Source: a virus
DNA: 38,313 nt
IMG/VR virus record: IMGVR_UViG_3300021197_001435
Coordinates: 1 to 38,313 of that record
Direction: 5' to 3' (one strand)
Position numbers and translations under genes: made by a program. Below, one piece after another: positions 6,259 to 14,495 of this stretch. Positions within the stretch are counted from its first letter, which is position 1. The number at the start of each line of letters is the position of its first letter. Under the pieces are notes generated by a model that was not told where the DNA came from, searched no databases, and saw only the letters and a list, made by a program, of their open reading frames with translations.

Positions 6259-6549
6259 ATGACAAAAACCGAAATTAAATGTGAGTGCGGCCTAACCGTG
6301 GCCATAAAAGAAGCTGGCCCATGTCCGGTCTGCAACCGTCATCTGTGCCCCACAGGGTCATTACCAGCGTCTTGTTCCCGGACCCGCGAAGCGGGGAGGA
6401 GTGGAGGAGGTCTAATTGAGAAAGACCGGACACTTACCGAAAAGCTAAAATCGATGATTTATCCCGGCGGACCCGAATCACTAATAGACCGGGGGAAACG
6501 CCGTGAGCGGAGCGGGTCCGGGAACAGCCAAGAACACCCGCCCCGCTAG
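6259..6549 (+). CDS. Zinc-ribbon-like protein ending in an attC-like element
   Basis: The first 30 residues carry CECG and CPVCNRHLCP, a CxC/CxxC pattern suggesting a small zinc ribbon. The remaining two thirds are Arg/Gly/Ser rich and coincide with GC-rich inverted repeats, so they may not have been coding originally. The end, GNSQEHPPR, and the TAG stop are supplied by the element at 6519. The start is uncertain: GTG 6235, ATG 6250 and ATG 6259 share the frame. ATG 6259 was chosen because GGAG lies just upstream of it. The function is unknown. Confidence 0.4.
   Translation: MTKTEIKCECGLTVAIKEAGPCPVCNRHLCPTGSLPASCSRTREAGRSGGGLIEKDRTLTEKLKSMIYPGGPESLIDRGKRRERSGSGNSQEHPPR
6373..6526 (+). repeat. 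15-bp perfect inverted repeat next to attC-like copy 3
   Basis: Positions 6373-6387 and 6512-6526 are exact reverse complements (arm TGTTCCCGGACCCGC). The right arm covers the AAC end box of the element at 6519. The left arm contains a GTT box and runs into a small hairpin (CCCGC GAA GCGGG, 6383-6395). The DNA in between is GC rich and could form a large cruciform or RNA stem. Confidence 0.6.
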
Positions 6550-6575
6550 GGGTCGGGTGCTTCGACATGTTCGAA
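6519..6575 (+). repeat. attC-like hairpin element, copy 3
   Basis: AAC 6523-6525, 15 nt, CCCC 6541-6544, loop GCTA, GGGG 6549-6552, bulged T 6553, CGGGTG 6554-6559 paired with CACCCG 6535-6540, extra C 6560, 8 nt, GTT 6569-6571. The TAG stop of the zinc-ribbon ORF is in the loop and stem. It ends 23 nt before the OB-fold gene start. Confidence 0.78.
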
Positions 6576-6598
6576 ATTTAACGAAAAACAAAAAACAA

Positions 6599-6979
6599 AT
6601 GAGCAACAAATACGAAATAACCGGCCAAGTTAAGGTCATCGAGAATACCCAGACCTTCGCGTCTGGTTTCCAGAAAAGGGAATTTGTGGTCACGATCCCA
6701 GACGGGAAGTATCCGCAAGACATAAAGCTGGAGCTGATCAAGGACAATGTGACGGTCCTAGACGGAATCCAGTTAGGAGATGAAATCACCGTTCATTTCA
6801 ATGTCCGAGGCAACGAATACAACGGGAAGTATTACGTCAACCTAGTAGCCTGGCGCATCGAGCAGAAGGAACAGCAGCCGCCAAGGCAAGAACAGGCTCA
6901 AGCTCAGCAACCAGACCAGCCAACGCGACAGAGCCAACCTGAGATCGTTACTGATGATGACGGCGATGTCCCGTTCTAA
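6599..6979 (+). CDS. OB-fold single-strand DNA-binding protein (DUF3127-like)
   Basis: The 126-aa protein matches the DUF3127 pattern: YEITGQVKVI, FASGFQKREFVV, YPQDIKLELI, GDEITVHFNVRG, and YYVNLVAWRIE. This is an OB fold related to SSB. It is followed by a Gln/Pro-rich linker and the acidic tip DDDGDVPF, typical of SSB tails that recruit partner proteins. It likely coats phage ssDNA during replication and recombination. The ATG after AAAAACAAAAAACAA was chosen; longer versions run into the attC-like element. DUF3127 is commonest in Bacteroidota-like genomes. Confidence 0.82.
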   Translation: MSNKYEITGQVKVIENTQTFASGFQKREFVVTIPDGKYPQDIKLELIKDNVTVLDGIQLGDEITVHFNVRGNEYNGKYYVNLVAWRIEQKEQQPPRQEQAQAQQPDQPTRQSQPEIVTDDDGDVPF

Positions 6980-7005
6980 AATAAAAACATTTTAAACCTG
7001 ATTAT

Positions 7006-7020
7006 GTGATGTAGTATCAC
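7006..7020 (+). promoter_or_regulatory. Palindromic operator-like site
   Basis: GTGAT at 7006-7010 and ATCAC at 7016-7020 form an inverted repeat with a 5-bp spacer, ending 3 nt before the HNH gene start. A repressor could block transcription or initiation here. The binding protein is unknown. Confidence 0.35.
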
Positions 7021-7023
7021 TGC

Positions 7024-7515
7024 ATGGATGAATTGAAAACCTGTTTTAAGTGCAGCGAAATGAAGCCTAGGAGTGAATTCTACAAACACTCAGAAATGAA
7101 GGATGGCTTATTGGGCAAGTGCAAGTCTTGCGCAAGGTATGACTCAGCAATGCAATTAGAGAGAAAAAAGCTAGACCCTGAATGGGTGAAAAAGGAGAGA
7201 GAGAGAGTCAGGATGAAGCAAGAAATATACCTCCAAACACCATTAGGTAGGATTCAGAGCAAGGCGCGTGCAAGGGTAAAGAAGCTGGCACGAGATATTG
7301 ACTCATCAAAGTTCGAGCTTCATCATTGGTCATATCGTGAAGATCATCACGCTGACATCATCAAAATGAATATTAATGATCATCGAAAAGTGCACAGATA
7401 CATAAAACTCGATTTGGATCAGCTTCAATTCAGGACCATCAAGGGTGTGTTGATGGACACAAAAGAGAGAGCGCTCACTGAATACGCTAGAATATTGGAA
7501 GATGAAGAGGATTGA
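7024..7515 (+). CDS. HNH endonuclease with N-terminal zinc finger
   Basis: The 163-aa protein begins with a treble-clef-like finger, CFKC (residues 7-10) and CKSC (about 36-39). It is followed by a charged helix and an HNH-like core (ELHHWSY near residue 100, NINDHRKVH near 120). Such proteins cut DNA and are often free-standing homing or packaging-associated nucleases. It lies between the ssDNA-binding protein and a bidirectional terminator. The packaging role of HNH proteins in other phages is known, but the role here is open. Confidence 0.72.
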   Translation: MDELKTCFKCSEMKPRSEFYKHSEMKDGLLGKCKSCARYDSAMQLERKKLDPEWVKKERERVRMKQEIYLQTPLGRIQSKARARVKKLARDIDSSKFELHHWSYREDHHADIIKMNINDHRKVHRYIKLDLDQLQFRTIKGVLMDTKERALTEYARILEDEED

Positions 7516-7526
7516 CCACTAATACC

Positions 7527-7566
7527 AAAAAGCCCCGATCCAACTAAGGAACGGGGCTTTGTCTTG
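7527..7566. terminator. Bidirectional intrinsic terminator
   Basis: The stem AAAGCCCCG-a-TCC 7529-7541 pairs with GGA-a-CGGGGCTTT 7548-7560 around the loop AACTAA, with T-rich and A-rich flanks on both sides. It separates the convergent HNH (+) and HTH (-) genes. Confidence 0.85.
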
Positions 7567-7573
7567 TCTGGTT

Positions 7574-7822
7574 TTAGGCTAGCCTATCAATCTCAACCCC
7601 TAACATATTCAGGGTTGCCGGTGGTGGGTCTGTTCCTTGCCAGAACTTCTCTACTGACCTTGGCCCTTTGTATCCACAATGCGCGGCAAAGTCTTTTCTA
7701 GTCCAATTCAGGCGGCTTAAAACAGCGGTTAAGCCTGAGCCGTATCTCATGACCTCCCCGTCATCGTCAAGGATGACAGGGACGCCGTGGGAGCTGGCGG
7801 GATTGTTGCAGGTGATTTTCAT
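7574..7822 (-). CDS. Small HTH protein
   Basis: The 82-aa product has a putative helix-turn-helix between residues 30 and 65 (LTAVLSRLNWTRKDFAAHCG, then YKGPRSVEKFWQG). It resembles short phage DNA-binding proteins of the XRE/Cro type but is not a close match to any I know. It is the last gene of the minus-strand operon 8400-7574, starting 3 nt after its upstream neighbour. It may bind the palindrome at 8449 between this operon and the late operon. Confidence 0.55.
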   Translation of the reverse strand: MKITCNNPASSHGVPVILDDDGEVMRYGSGLTAVLSRLNWTRKDFAAHCGYKGPRSVEKFWQGTDPPPATLNMLGVEIDRLA

Positions 7823-7825
7823 GGT

Positions 7826-8179
7826 TTAATTGGATTTTGTGATTTTGACGCTCTCACGATCAAGGACAACAGCTCCGTCTGGCGTGCGGAAACCAATAGG
7901 CTCTCCGCAGAAATGCCAAAGCTCACTCACAAACTGCGGGTCATCCCATGCACCAGCGGAATCTACTATATCAGTGGGATTGAGTAGGTTGCTGGCCTCG
8001 TTAAGATCAACTCCGAAAAATTCGGAGCAAAACTCAATTGCACGATCATCGACATCAGGTAGATTGGTTCTGAGAGTCCAGACGTGATCTCCGTAGTGGT
8101 CATTGTTGTCGGAGTCGCAAAACAGCATCACGTGTTGGTTATTAAGATCTGGAGTGTGACGACGGTGTGTGAGAGTCAT
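7826..8179 (-). CDS. Acidic hypothetical protein
   Basis: This 117-aa protein is rich in Asp and Asn with several Trp and His (for example DSDNNDHYGDHVW and WHFCGEPIGFRTPDG). It has no signal peptide or membrane segment and I do not recognise its family. The start follows the A-rich leader AACAAAAAAAGACA and a hairpin at 8201-8217. Its stop is 3 nt from the downstream HTH gene, so the two are probably co-translated. Anti-host or regulatory roles are guesses. Confidence 0.6.
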   Translation of the reverse strand: MTLTHRRHTPDLNNQHVMLFCDSDNNDHYGDHVWTLRTNLPDVDDRAIEFCSEFFGVDLNEASNLLNPTDIVDSAGAWDDPQFVSELWHFCGEPIGFRTPDGAVVLDRESVKITKSN

Positions 8180-8200
8180 TGTCTTTTTTTGTTAAAGGTT

Positions 8201-8217
8201 GCCCGTGAGCGACGGGC
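8201..8217 (-). promoter_or_regulatory. Leader hairpin
   Basis: GCCCGT 8201-8206 pairs with ACGGGC 8212-8217 around a 5-nt loop. On the minus strand it lies between the 55-aa ORF stop and the start at 8179, about 20 nt from that start. There is no T tract, so it is more likely an mRNA structure than a terminator. Confidence 0.4.
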
Positions 8218-8232
8218 GGCGCGTGTGGGGTG

Positions 8233-8400
8233 TTATGATCCCAATGTTTGCATTGCCTTGTTAATTGCCCAGTTTGTCAATCCTTCTGAGAAGGGGTCTC
8301 CTTTTGCCATTGCTTCATCTAGGAATTTGTCAGCCAAATCGCTTATTTCGATCTGTTTTTGCTCTTCGTCTTGGATTGCTTTGATTTCGTTGCTTGTCAT
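8233..8400 (-). CDS. 55-aa helical protein
   Basis: The ORF encodes a largely helical acidic peptide (IQDEEQKQIEISDLADKF, then LTNWAINKAM). The start is preceded by the A-rich AATCAAAAAA and overlaps by ATGA the end of a 14-codon upstream ORF (8397-8441). This resembles a translated leader. It is the first gene of the minus-strand operon facing away from terL. The function is unknown. Confidence 0.55.
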   Translation of the reverse strand: MTSNEIKAIQDEEQKQIEISDLADKFLDEAMAKGDPFSEGLTNWAINKAMQTLGS

Positions 8401-8448
8401 TTTTTTGATTGGTTTGGCCGGTGCTTCATTGCCTCCGACATGGACACT

Positions 8449-8513
8449 CTACACAATCCTAGTGTAGGCGCAAGGTGTTTTTGCTCTTTTTATTCATTTA
8501 TTTTCAACTACAC
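8449..8513. promoter_or_regulatory. CTACAC operator in the divergent intergenic region
   Basis: CTACAC 8449-8454 and GTGTAG 8462-8467 form a perfect inverted repeat with a 7-bp spacer. A third half-site CTACAC occurs at 8508-8513, just before the terL start. The site sits between the divergent minus-strand operon and the late operon, where a phage repressor would bind. No convincing -35/-10 pair was found. Confidence 0.5.
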
Positions 8514-8524
8514 TGATTCCAAGC

Positions 8525-10117
8525 ATGTTAAAGGCTAAGAAAAAACCGCCCAACATAGCTTGGGAACCACTTCCGCCATACAAAGGCGCGATGTCCTCCC
8601 AAGCTAGAGCGCTGTCTTGTCCTTGTGACGAGATCTTATTCGACGGGACACGGGGAGCTTCCAAGACAGAGACCCAAATAGCCTACTTTGTCGGGAGGTG
8701 TGGCCTTGGCTATGGCGCGCACTGGAAAGGGGTCATTTTTGACCGGGAATACGGGAACCTTGATGACATTATCAAGAAATCAGAGGACATCATTCCAAAG
8801 GTCTTCCCTAGAGCCAGGTTCCTAGCCTCTGCAGGTAGCCTCAAGTGGATCTTCCCAGACGGGGAGCAGCTATTATTCAGGAACCTGAAAACGCTCCAAG
8901 ACTACCGCAAATACCACGGGCAAGAATTCTCTGGAATTTTTTTCAACGAGCTTACCAGCTACCCAACAGCCCAGCTCTATGATCTGATTCAATCCTGTAA
9001 TCGATCTGGCTTCATTCCAGAGAAGCATTCCGGCAAGCTCACGAAGCAGGACAAGGCAATCATCGAATCAGATCCAGGATGGAGAAAGAATCATCCCGAA
9101 ATTCAAAGCCGAGTCCTCCCAGATATTCCGCTGGTGACATTCTCGACCACTAACCCGCTCGGGCCTGGTCACTCATGGGTAAAGCGTAGGTTTGTAGATC
9201 GTTCTCCCGCTGGAGTTCCAGTCATCGAGACTTCCAAAGTATTTAACCCTCGAACGGGAGAAGAAGAGGATGTCACTAGGTCAAGCGTTCGGATCTTCGG
9301 GAGCTACAAAGAGAACATTTACTTGGATGCTAAGTATGTCGCGTGGCTGAATGGTATCTCAGATCCAAACAGGCGTAAGGCTTGGCTTGCTGGGGATTGG
9401 TCAGTTGTATCAGGCGGGGCGCTATCTGATCTATGGGAGGACAGGATACACGTTATCGAGCCATTTGATATTCCCTCACATTGGAGAGTTGATAGGGCTA
9501 TGGACTGGGGAAGCTCAGCCCCGTTTTCTGTTGGTTGGTGGGCAGAAGCTAACGGGGAGGAAGTCACCCTAGCCAATGGTGAGGTTTGGTGCCCCCCTAG
9601 AGGCTCTTTAATCAATATCGCTGAATGGTATGGCGCGGAATCACTCGACGAGAATGAAGGGCTTAGGCTTGGCGCTGATGAGGTAGCAGAGGGAATCATT
9701 GACAGAGAGCTAGAATTAGTGAAAAATGGCCGTATCAAGGACTTGCCCGAACCTGGGCCGGTGGATTATGCTATTTACTCCGTCAACGATAAAGCGCAAC
9801 GCTCAACAGCTTCCATCATGGAGGATGCCGGTATCGAGTGGACGAAATGCAAGAAAGGCAAGGACTCCCGTGCCAATGGTCTGGAGGTTGTCAGGACGTT
9901 CTTGCGTAACTCGGTTTCAGGAGAAGGGCCAGGAGTTTTCTTTTTCAGATCATGCCCCGCAGCAATCACGATTCTCCCACACATTCCACGAGACGAGAAG
10001 AACCCTGATGACGTTGACACGAACGCCATTGATCACAATTACGACCAGACCCGCTACCGCTTGACAGCTACCGCCGAACACTGGAACAAGCCTTTAACCG
10101 TAAACATGCCCTACTGA
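8525..10117 (+). CDS. terL: Terminase large subunit
   Basis: The 530-aa motor-nuclease drives DNA packaging. The N-terminal ATPase has a deviant Walker A, GTRGASKT (residues 41-48), and Walker B IFFNE (about 138-142), followed by the coupling motif STTNP (about 205). The RNase H-like nuclease domain starts near MDWGSS (about 322), with further acidic residues near DYAIYSVND and AIDHNYD. It is the first gene of the late operon. Its stop overlaps the portal start by one base (TGATG). Confidence 0.93.
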   Translation: MLKAKKKPPNIAWEPLPPYKGAMSSQARALSCPCDEILFDGTRGASKTETQIAYFVGRCGLGYGAHWKGVIFDREYGNLDDIIKKSEDIIPKVFPRARFLASAGSLKWIFPDGEQLLFRNLKTLQDYRKYHGQEFSGIFFNELTSYPTAQLYDLIQSCNRSGFIPEKHSGKLTKQDKAIIESDPGWRKNHPEIQSRVLPDIPLVTFSTTNPLGPGHSWVKRRFVDRSPAGVPVIETSKVFNPRTGEEEDVTRSSVRIFGSYKENIYLDAKYVAWLNGISDPNRRKAWLAGDWSVVSGGALSDLWEDRIHVIEPFDIPSHWRVDRAMDWGSSAPFSVGWWAEANGEEVTLANGEVWCPPRGSLINIAEWYGAESLDENEGLRLGADEVAEGIIDRELELVKNGRIKDLPEPGPVDYAIYSVNDKAQRSTASIMEDAGIEWTKCKKGKDSRANGLEVVRTFLRNSVSGEGPGVFFFRSCPAAITILPHIPRDEKNPDDVDTNAIDHNYDQTRYRLTATAEHWNKPLTVNMPY

Positions 10118-11559
10118 TGCCAATCGACTCACACCACCCAGAATACGACGCTAATTTGAATAAATGGCTCGATATTCGATCCAACTTAGGCGGGGAATAC
10201 GCGATAAAAGCTCAACGGGAGAAATACCTTCCCAAGCCGAATCCTACCGATCTGTCAGCGAGTAACACGGCTAGATACAATGCGTATCTAATGCGATCCA
10301 ACTATTTTGCCGCTACTCGCGAGACTCAGAGGAACCTAGTAGGGAGAGCATTCTCTACCCCTCCCACGTTCACGGGACCGGATGAGATGGATTCACTGAT
10401 TCAGAACGTAGACGGATCTGGAGTCACAGCTGAGCAGCAAGCGAAATGCACGTTGAACCACGTTGTCGCGTATTCCCGAGCTGGTGTTTTCGTCGACTAT
10501 TCGGTTACAGACGGCGAGGCAACCAAAGCAGACGAGGAGGCTGGCTTTGTGGGGGCTAAAATCATTTGCTACGATCCTTTCCAGATCATCAACTGGGACA
10601 CAATCACGGTAGGAGCAAAGACCATGCTTTCGCTTGTGGTTATCGAAGAAGATTACGTTGAGTCTGACGATGGCTATGAGAAGGAATACGCCAAGCAATG
10701 GCGAGAGCTTAGGCTGATCGATGGCGTTTACCATGTCTCGATATGGCGAGAGACTGAGGGCGAGAAAGCCCCCATTGAAACAGTTATCCCTACAGACTCA
10801 CAAGGGCAACCATTCAACGAAATTCCTTTTATCTTCGTGGGCGCTCATGCCAACGAGCCAATGGTGGAATACCCGCAACTCGCTGACATCGCAAATCTTA
10901 ACCTCACTCACTACCGGCTTAGCGCAGACGAGAAGCAGGCGCTCCATTTGCTCCAGCCAACTCTAGCTGTCTCTGGGCTGAATGACAACTGGATCAAGAA
11001 CCATTTCGCTAACGGGTTAAGCCTTGGAAGTTCTGCATACATCCCGCTACCAGAAGGAGCAAGCGCTAGCCTTGTCGAGCCAAAGGAGATCACCGCGCTA
11101 GGCGAGGCTATCAGAGAGACTGAAAACCAGATGCAGAGGCTAGGAGCCAAGCTGGTCGAGGAGTCTGAAGGCACCAAAACAGCGACAGAGGTGAACTCTG
11201 ATGAAGCTGCCAGGACCAGCGTTTTAGCTTCCAACTGTAACAACGTGTCAGCGGCTTACAATAGAGCTTTGGGATTTGTGGCTCGGTTTGCTGGAATCGA
11301 TAACGAAAACGAGGAATACCCAGACGGGGCAACCTATCAGATCAATACTGACTTTGCTGTGATCGGAATGACACCGGAGGAACAGCAAGCCCTAGTCAAT
11401 AGCTGGATATCAGGAGCAATCAGCTACACTGAGATGCGTAAGAAGTTCAAAGAGGCTGGCATTGCTTACCAAGACGACGAGGAGGTCAAGGAAGCGCACG
11501 AGGAGAAACAAGAGAACGACTTCGCCAAGGCTACGGCATCATTCTCTAATCAGGAATAA
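10117..11559 (+). CDS. Portal protein (DUF4055 type)
   Basis: The 480-aa protein matches the DUF4055 portal pattern. RSNYFAATRETQRNLVGRAF is followed by a conserved VFVDYS region, by DPFQIINW, and by the stem region GAHANEP and LNLTHYRLSADEKQ. Portals form the dodecameric vertex ring through which DNA enters and to which the neck binds. The C-terminus is acidic and charged. One-base overlaps with terL and the MuF gene indicate strict coupling. Confidence 0.9.
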   Translation: MPIDSHHPEYDANLNKWLDIRSNLGGEYAIKAQREKYLPKPNPTDLSASNTARYNAYLMRSNYFAATRETQRNLVGRAFSTPPTFTGPDEMDSLIQNVDGSGVTAEQQAKCTLNHVVAYSRAGVFVDYSVTDGEATKADEEAGFVGAKIICYDPFQIINWDTITVGAKTMLSLVVIEEDYVESDDGYEKEYAKQWRELRLIDGVYHVSIWRETEGEKAPIETVIPTDSQGQPFNEIPFIFVGAHANEPMVEYPQLADIANLNLTHYRLSADEKQALHLLQPTLAVSGLNDNWIKNHFANGLSLGSSAYIPLPEGASASLVEPKEITALGEAIRETENQMQRLGAKLVEESEGTKTATEVNSDEAARTSVLASNCNNVSAAYNRALGFVARFAGIDNENEEYPDGATYQINTDFAVIGMTPEEQQALVNSWISGAISYTEMRKKFKEAGIAYQDDEEVKEAHEEKQENDFAKATASFSNQE

Positions 11560-12662
11560 TGGCAGACTCCCTAGCAGACTTGGCGACACGTCAACAGGTA
11601 GCTCTTGAACGAATCAAGAGCGGCTTTGATCGTGAGTTTAAAGGAGTAGCTAGAACGCTCAGAGCCAAGATTAGAGAGATCTTTTCAAGGATCGATGTAG
11701 ACACCCTAGACGAGCTTTCCTTGGGTGAGTTGAATGCCTTGTTAGTCAAGCTATCAAAAGAGCAAACCAAGATCACAGCGGCTTACGTGGACGATTTTGA
11801 GAAGTCCCTGAAAGACGTTGGGGCTATGTCTGCAAAGCTTGAAGTAAGCCAACTAGCCACACTCGACACCGGAGATCTGGCTGCCTTGTCCGTTGTCGCT
11901 CCATCTGCAAACAAGATCTACAAGGAAGCCCTACGGCAACCAATTCAGGCCGTTGGTCAGATGCTAGAGCCTTTTATTGCTCAGTTTCCACCGCAAGACG
12001 TAGCGAGAATGAATAAAGTTATCCGAACCGGATACGCGCAAGGAACGAGCAACCAAGATATGGTCAGGGAGTTGGTGGGGACAAAGAAGAACAACTACAA
12101 AGACGGGCAAGTAGCAATCACTGAGCGCAATGCCTCAGCCGTTACGCATACCGCAACCCAGCATATCAACACGGTTGCGAGACAAGCGACTTGGCAGAGT
12201 GATGACGCGCTAGGTTTGGGCTACTATTGGGTCGCAACTCTCGACAGAAGAACAACTCAACAATGCCGAGGACTAGACGAGACTCATGGTGTGGGTAAGG
12301 AGCCTTTTGAGTATGGCAAGGGACCACTCCCGCCAATTCACGTTCGATGCAGATCCACCACAGTTCCTCAAACAGCCCCAGAATATGAGTTCCTTCAGGA
12401 AGGCCGGACAAGGGCAGCGGTGGGGACAAAGCCAGGACAGGTAGACGGACAGTTGACCTATTATAGTTGGCTCAAGACGCAACCGGCATCATTCCAAGAT
12501 TTCGCGATAGGACCGACGAGAGGTAAACTCTTGCGCAACGGTGGATTGTCATCTGAGCAATTTGCTAATCTGTCGCTCGATAAGAATTTCCAACCGCTAA
12601 CACTAGCGGAAATGGAGGAGGCAAACCCAGCAGCCTTTAAACGAGCTGGGGTAAAACCATAA
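11559..12662 (+). CDS. MuF-like head morphogenesis / minor capsid protein
   Basis: The 367-aa protein has a helical N-terminal part. Near residues 215-275 it has a MuF domain signature: YYWVATLDRRTTQQCRGLDE, then GKGPLPPIHVRCRS. MuF proteins are minor head proteins, often injected with DNA. No toxin domain is evident at the C-terminus. It starts in the portal stop codon (TAATG) and precedes the scaffold, the usual order for such head modules. Confidence 0.88.
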   Translation: MADSLADLATRQQVALERIKSGFDREFKGVARTLRAKIREIFSRIDVDTLDELSLGELNALLVKLSKEQTKITAAYVDDFEKSLKDVGAMSAKLEVSQLATLDTGDLAALSVVAPSANKIYKEALRQPIQAVGQMLEPFIAQFPPQDVARMNKVIRTGYAQGTSNQDMVRELVGTKKNNYKDGQVAITERNASAVTHTATQHINTVARQATWQSDDALGLGYYWVATLDRRTTQQCRGLDETHGVGKEPFEYGKGPLPPIHVRCRSTTVPQTAPEYEFLQEGRTRAAVGTKPGQVDGQLTYYSWLKTQPASFQDFAIGPTRGKLLRNGGLSSEQFANLSLDKNFQPLTLAEMEEANPAAFKRAGVKP

Positions 12663-12675
12663 ACGATAAGGAACC

Positions 12676-13377
12676 ATGACCACGATAAGCAAAGAAGAGT
12701 TTGACGCTCTACCAGAAAGCCTGAAGCCATCTTTTGAGGCTGAGGGGGACAAATACACTCTCAAAGTTGAGGACGTTACAGCGCTCAAGAACGCCAAGAC
12801 CCACGAAAAAGAGGCAAGGCAAGCGGCTGAGGCCAAGCTAGCCACATTTGAGGCGGCTCAAGCGGAAGAGATTGAGAAAGCCAAAGCCCAAGCACTGAAG
12901 GAAGCCAAGGAAAACGGAGACCTGAAGGCTCTGGAAAAAAGCTGGAATGAGAAGCTGGCAGAAAAGGAAGCTCAAATTGAAGCGTTCAGAGTTGAGAAAG
13001 AAAGCGCTCTTATCACAGCAGCAGAGACAAACCTCCTTTCGGGCTTCGCTGACAAGTCAACATCTCCCGAAATGATGCGGCTATATATCAAGGATAAGAC
13101 CAGAATGGAGGTCGTTGATGGGGAGGTCAGAACAACCTTTTTAGATGCCAATCGCGCCCCTACCGCGGACAGCTTGGAGGAATTCACGAAAAAAGTTCTT
13201 GACGATCCGAACGTAAAACCCTTTCTTAAAGGCGGAAAAGGATCAGGCAGCGGTGCTGTAGGTCAAACCGGAGGCGGTGCCTCAACAAAGAAGCTATCAG
13301 AAATGACAGCAACCGAGGAAGCTACTTTTGCGAATAGCGATCCCTCAGCATACGCCGCCGCCCTTGAGTCTAGTTAA
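12676..13377 (+). CDS. Capsid scaffolding protein
   Basis: The 233-aa acidic protein is dominated by a long coiled coil rich in Ala, Glu and Lys (residues about 35-110). It is followed by a domain typical of phage minor structural GP20-type scaffolds and a Gly/Ser-rich tail (GGKGSGSGAVGQTGGG). Scaffolds guide capsid assembly and leave the procapsid. Its place directly before the capsid gene supports the call. AAGGA lies upstream of the start. Confidence 0.82.
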   Translation: MTTISKEEFDALPESLKPSFEAEGDKYTLKVEDVTALKNAKTHEKEARQAAEAKLATFEAAQAEEIEKAKAQALKEAKENGDLKALEKSWNEKLAEKEAQIEAFRVEKESALITAAETNLLSGFADKSTSPEMMRLYIKDKTRMEVVDGEVRTTFLDANRAPTADSLEEFTKKVLDDPNVKPFLKGGKGSGSGAVGQTGGGASTKKLSEMTATEEATFANSDPSAYAAALESS

Positions 13378-13429
13378 GCCGATCGGGTTTTAGGTGGTAA
13401 AAAAGATCACAACCTAAAAACCAAAAACA

Positions 13430-14437
13430 ATGGCAAATACACAAATTGCGGACATCTACAATCCGCTCACCTTCAGCCGTAGAGTTCAGTTGATGCAAAC
13501 TGAGCTTAACGCGTTCAACGCCGCTGGCGTATCAGTCCTAGACGGTCTCATCCGAAATCAAGCCGCCCAAGGTGGTAATATTGGAGAAATGCCACAATTT
13601 AACGGTATCACTACCAGTGAGCCAAATATTGGGACAGACGATCCTAGTGACGTAGCCGTCCCTGATAAGATTGCTAAAGCTACTCAGGTTTACCGCTTGA
13701 ACGCAGCAAACAACGCATGGAACACCATGAACCTTGCTCGTGATTTGGCTCTGGAAGACCCACTTGGCGCAATCACTAACCGTGTCGCGCATTACTGGGC
13801 AACTCATGAACAATCACTTGTCATTAACTCTGCTGCTGGTGTCCTTGCTGACAACGTGGCAAACGATGGCAGTGATATGGTCGAGACTGTTTATGATGAC
13901 ATCGTAACTCCTCTCGATGCTAACAAGATCAGCGGAAGCGCTGTAGTCGATGCCGTTCAAACCCTAGGCGATCACAAGACCAATATCGTTGCCATCGCTA
14001 TGCACTCAAAGCCTCATGCTGATTTACAGAAGCTTGGTTTGCTTGTCGATAACTTCGACCCACAATCTGGTGCAGTTCGATACCAAACCTATCTTGGCTA
14101 CCGTGTCATCGTAGACGATAGCTTGCCAGTCACAGCAGGAACAAACTCGCCAAAATACACCTCTATTCTCTTTGGAAATGGTGCATTTGGTTACGCTCCT
14201 GTAATGCCTGTCATTCCTTCCGAACTCGACAGCACTCCTCTTGCTGGTAACGGCGCAGGAATGGAAACGCTCGTTTCCCGCAATCACTCAATCTACCATC
14301 CTTACGGCTTCCAGTGCCAAGGTGGAGCTTGGGCCGATCCAGGCGGCGGAACTTATGCCGAACTTGCCACTGCTACCACTTGGCAGCGTGTCATTCCGCG
14401 TAAGAACATCGCGCTCGCCTTCCTCGAAACTAACTAA
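13430..14437 (+). CDS. Major capsid protein
   Basis: The 335-aa protein follows the scaffold and has its own A-rich leader and a strong terminator after it, as expected of a highly expressed coat protein. Its sequence is compatible with an HK97-like fold: an N-terminal arm, helical spine (LQKLGLLVDNF), and the beta-rich segment YLGYRVIVDDSLPV typical of capsid P and A domains. There is no delta-domain protease nearby, in line with a separate scaffold. Confidence 0.88.
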   Translation: MANTQIADIYNPLTFSRRVQLMQTELNAFNAAGVSVLDGLIRNQAAQGGNIGEMPQFNGITTSEPNIGTDDPSDVAVPDKIAKATQVYRLNAANNAWNTMNLARDLALEDPLGAITNRVAHYWATHEQSLVINSAAGVLADNVANDGSDMVETVYDDIVTPLDANKISGSAVVDAVQTLGDHKTNIVAIAMHSKPHADLQKLGLLVDNFDPQSGAVRYQTYLGYRVIVDDSLPVTAGTNSPKYTSILFGNGAFGYAPVMPVIPSELDSTPLAGNGAGMETLVSRNHSIYHPYGFQCQGGAWADPGGGTYAELATATTWQRVIPRKNIALAFLETN

Positions 14438-14449
14438 CCATACCACAAC

Positions 14450-14490
14450 GGACCCACCTTGGCCCCTGTGCTGGGGTGGGTCTCTTTTTT
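14450..14490 (+). terminator. Intrinsic terminator after the capsid gene
   Basis: GACCCACC 14451-14458 pairs with GGTGGGTC 14475-14482, followed by a T-rich run to 14490. It lies between the coat protein stop and the next ATG (14496), so it may let coat mRNA outnumber downstream transcripts. Confidence 0.85.
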
Positions 14491-14495
14491 ACATC

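Noticed and set aside
4799-6575. Hairpin elements as ordinary intrinsic terminators
   Set aside because: None has a T tract after the stem, they carry conserved flanks and a bulged T outside the stem tip, and genuine terminators elsewhere in the window look different.
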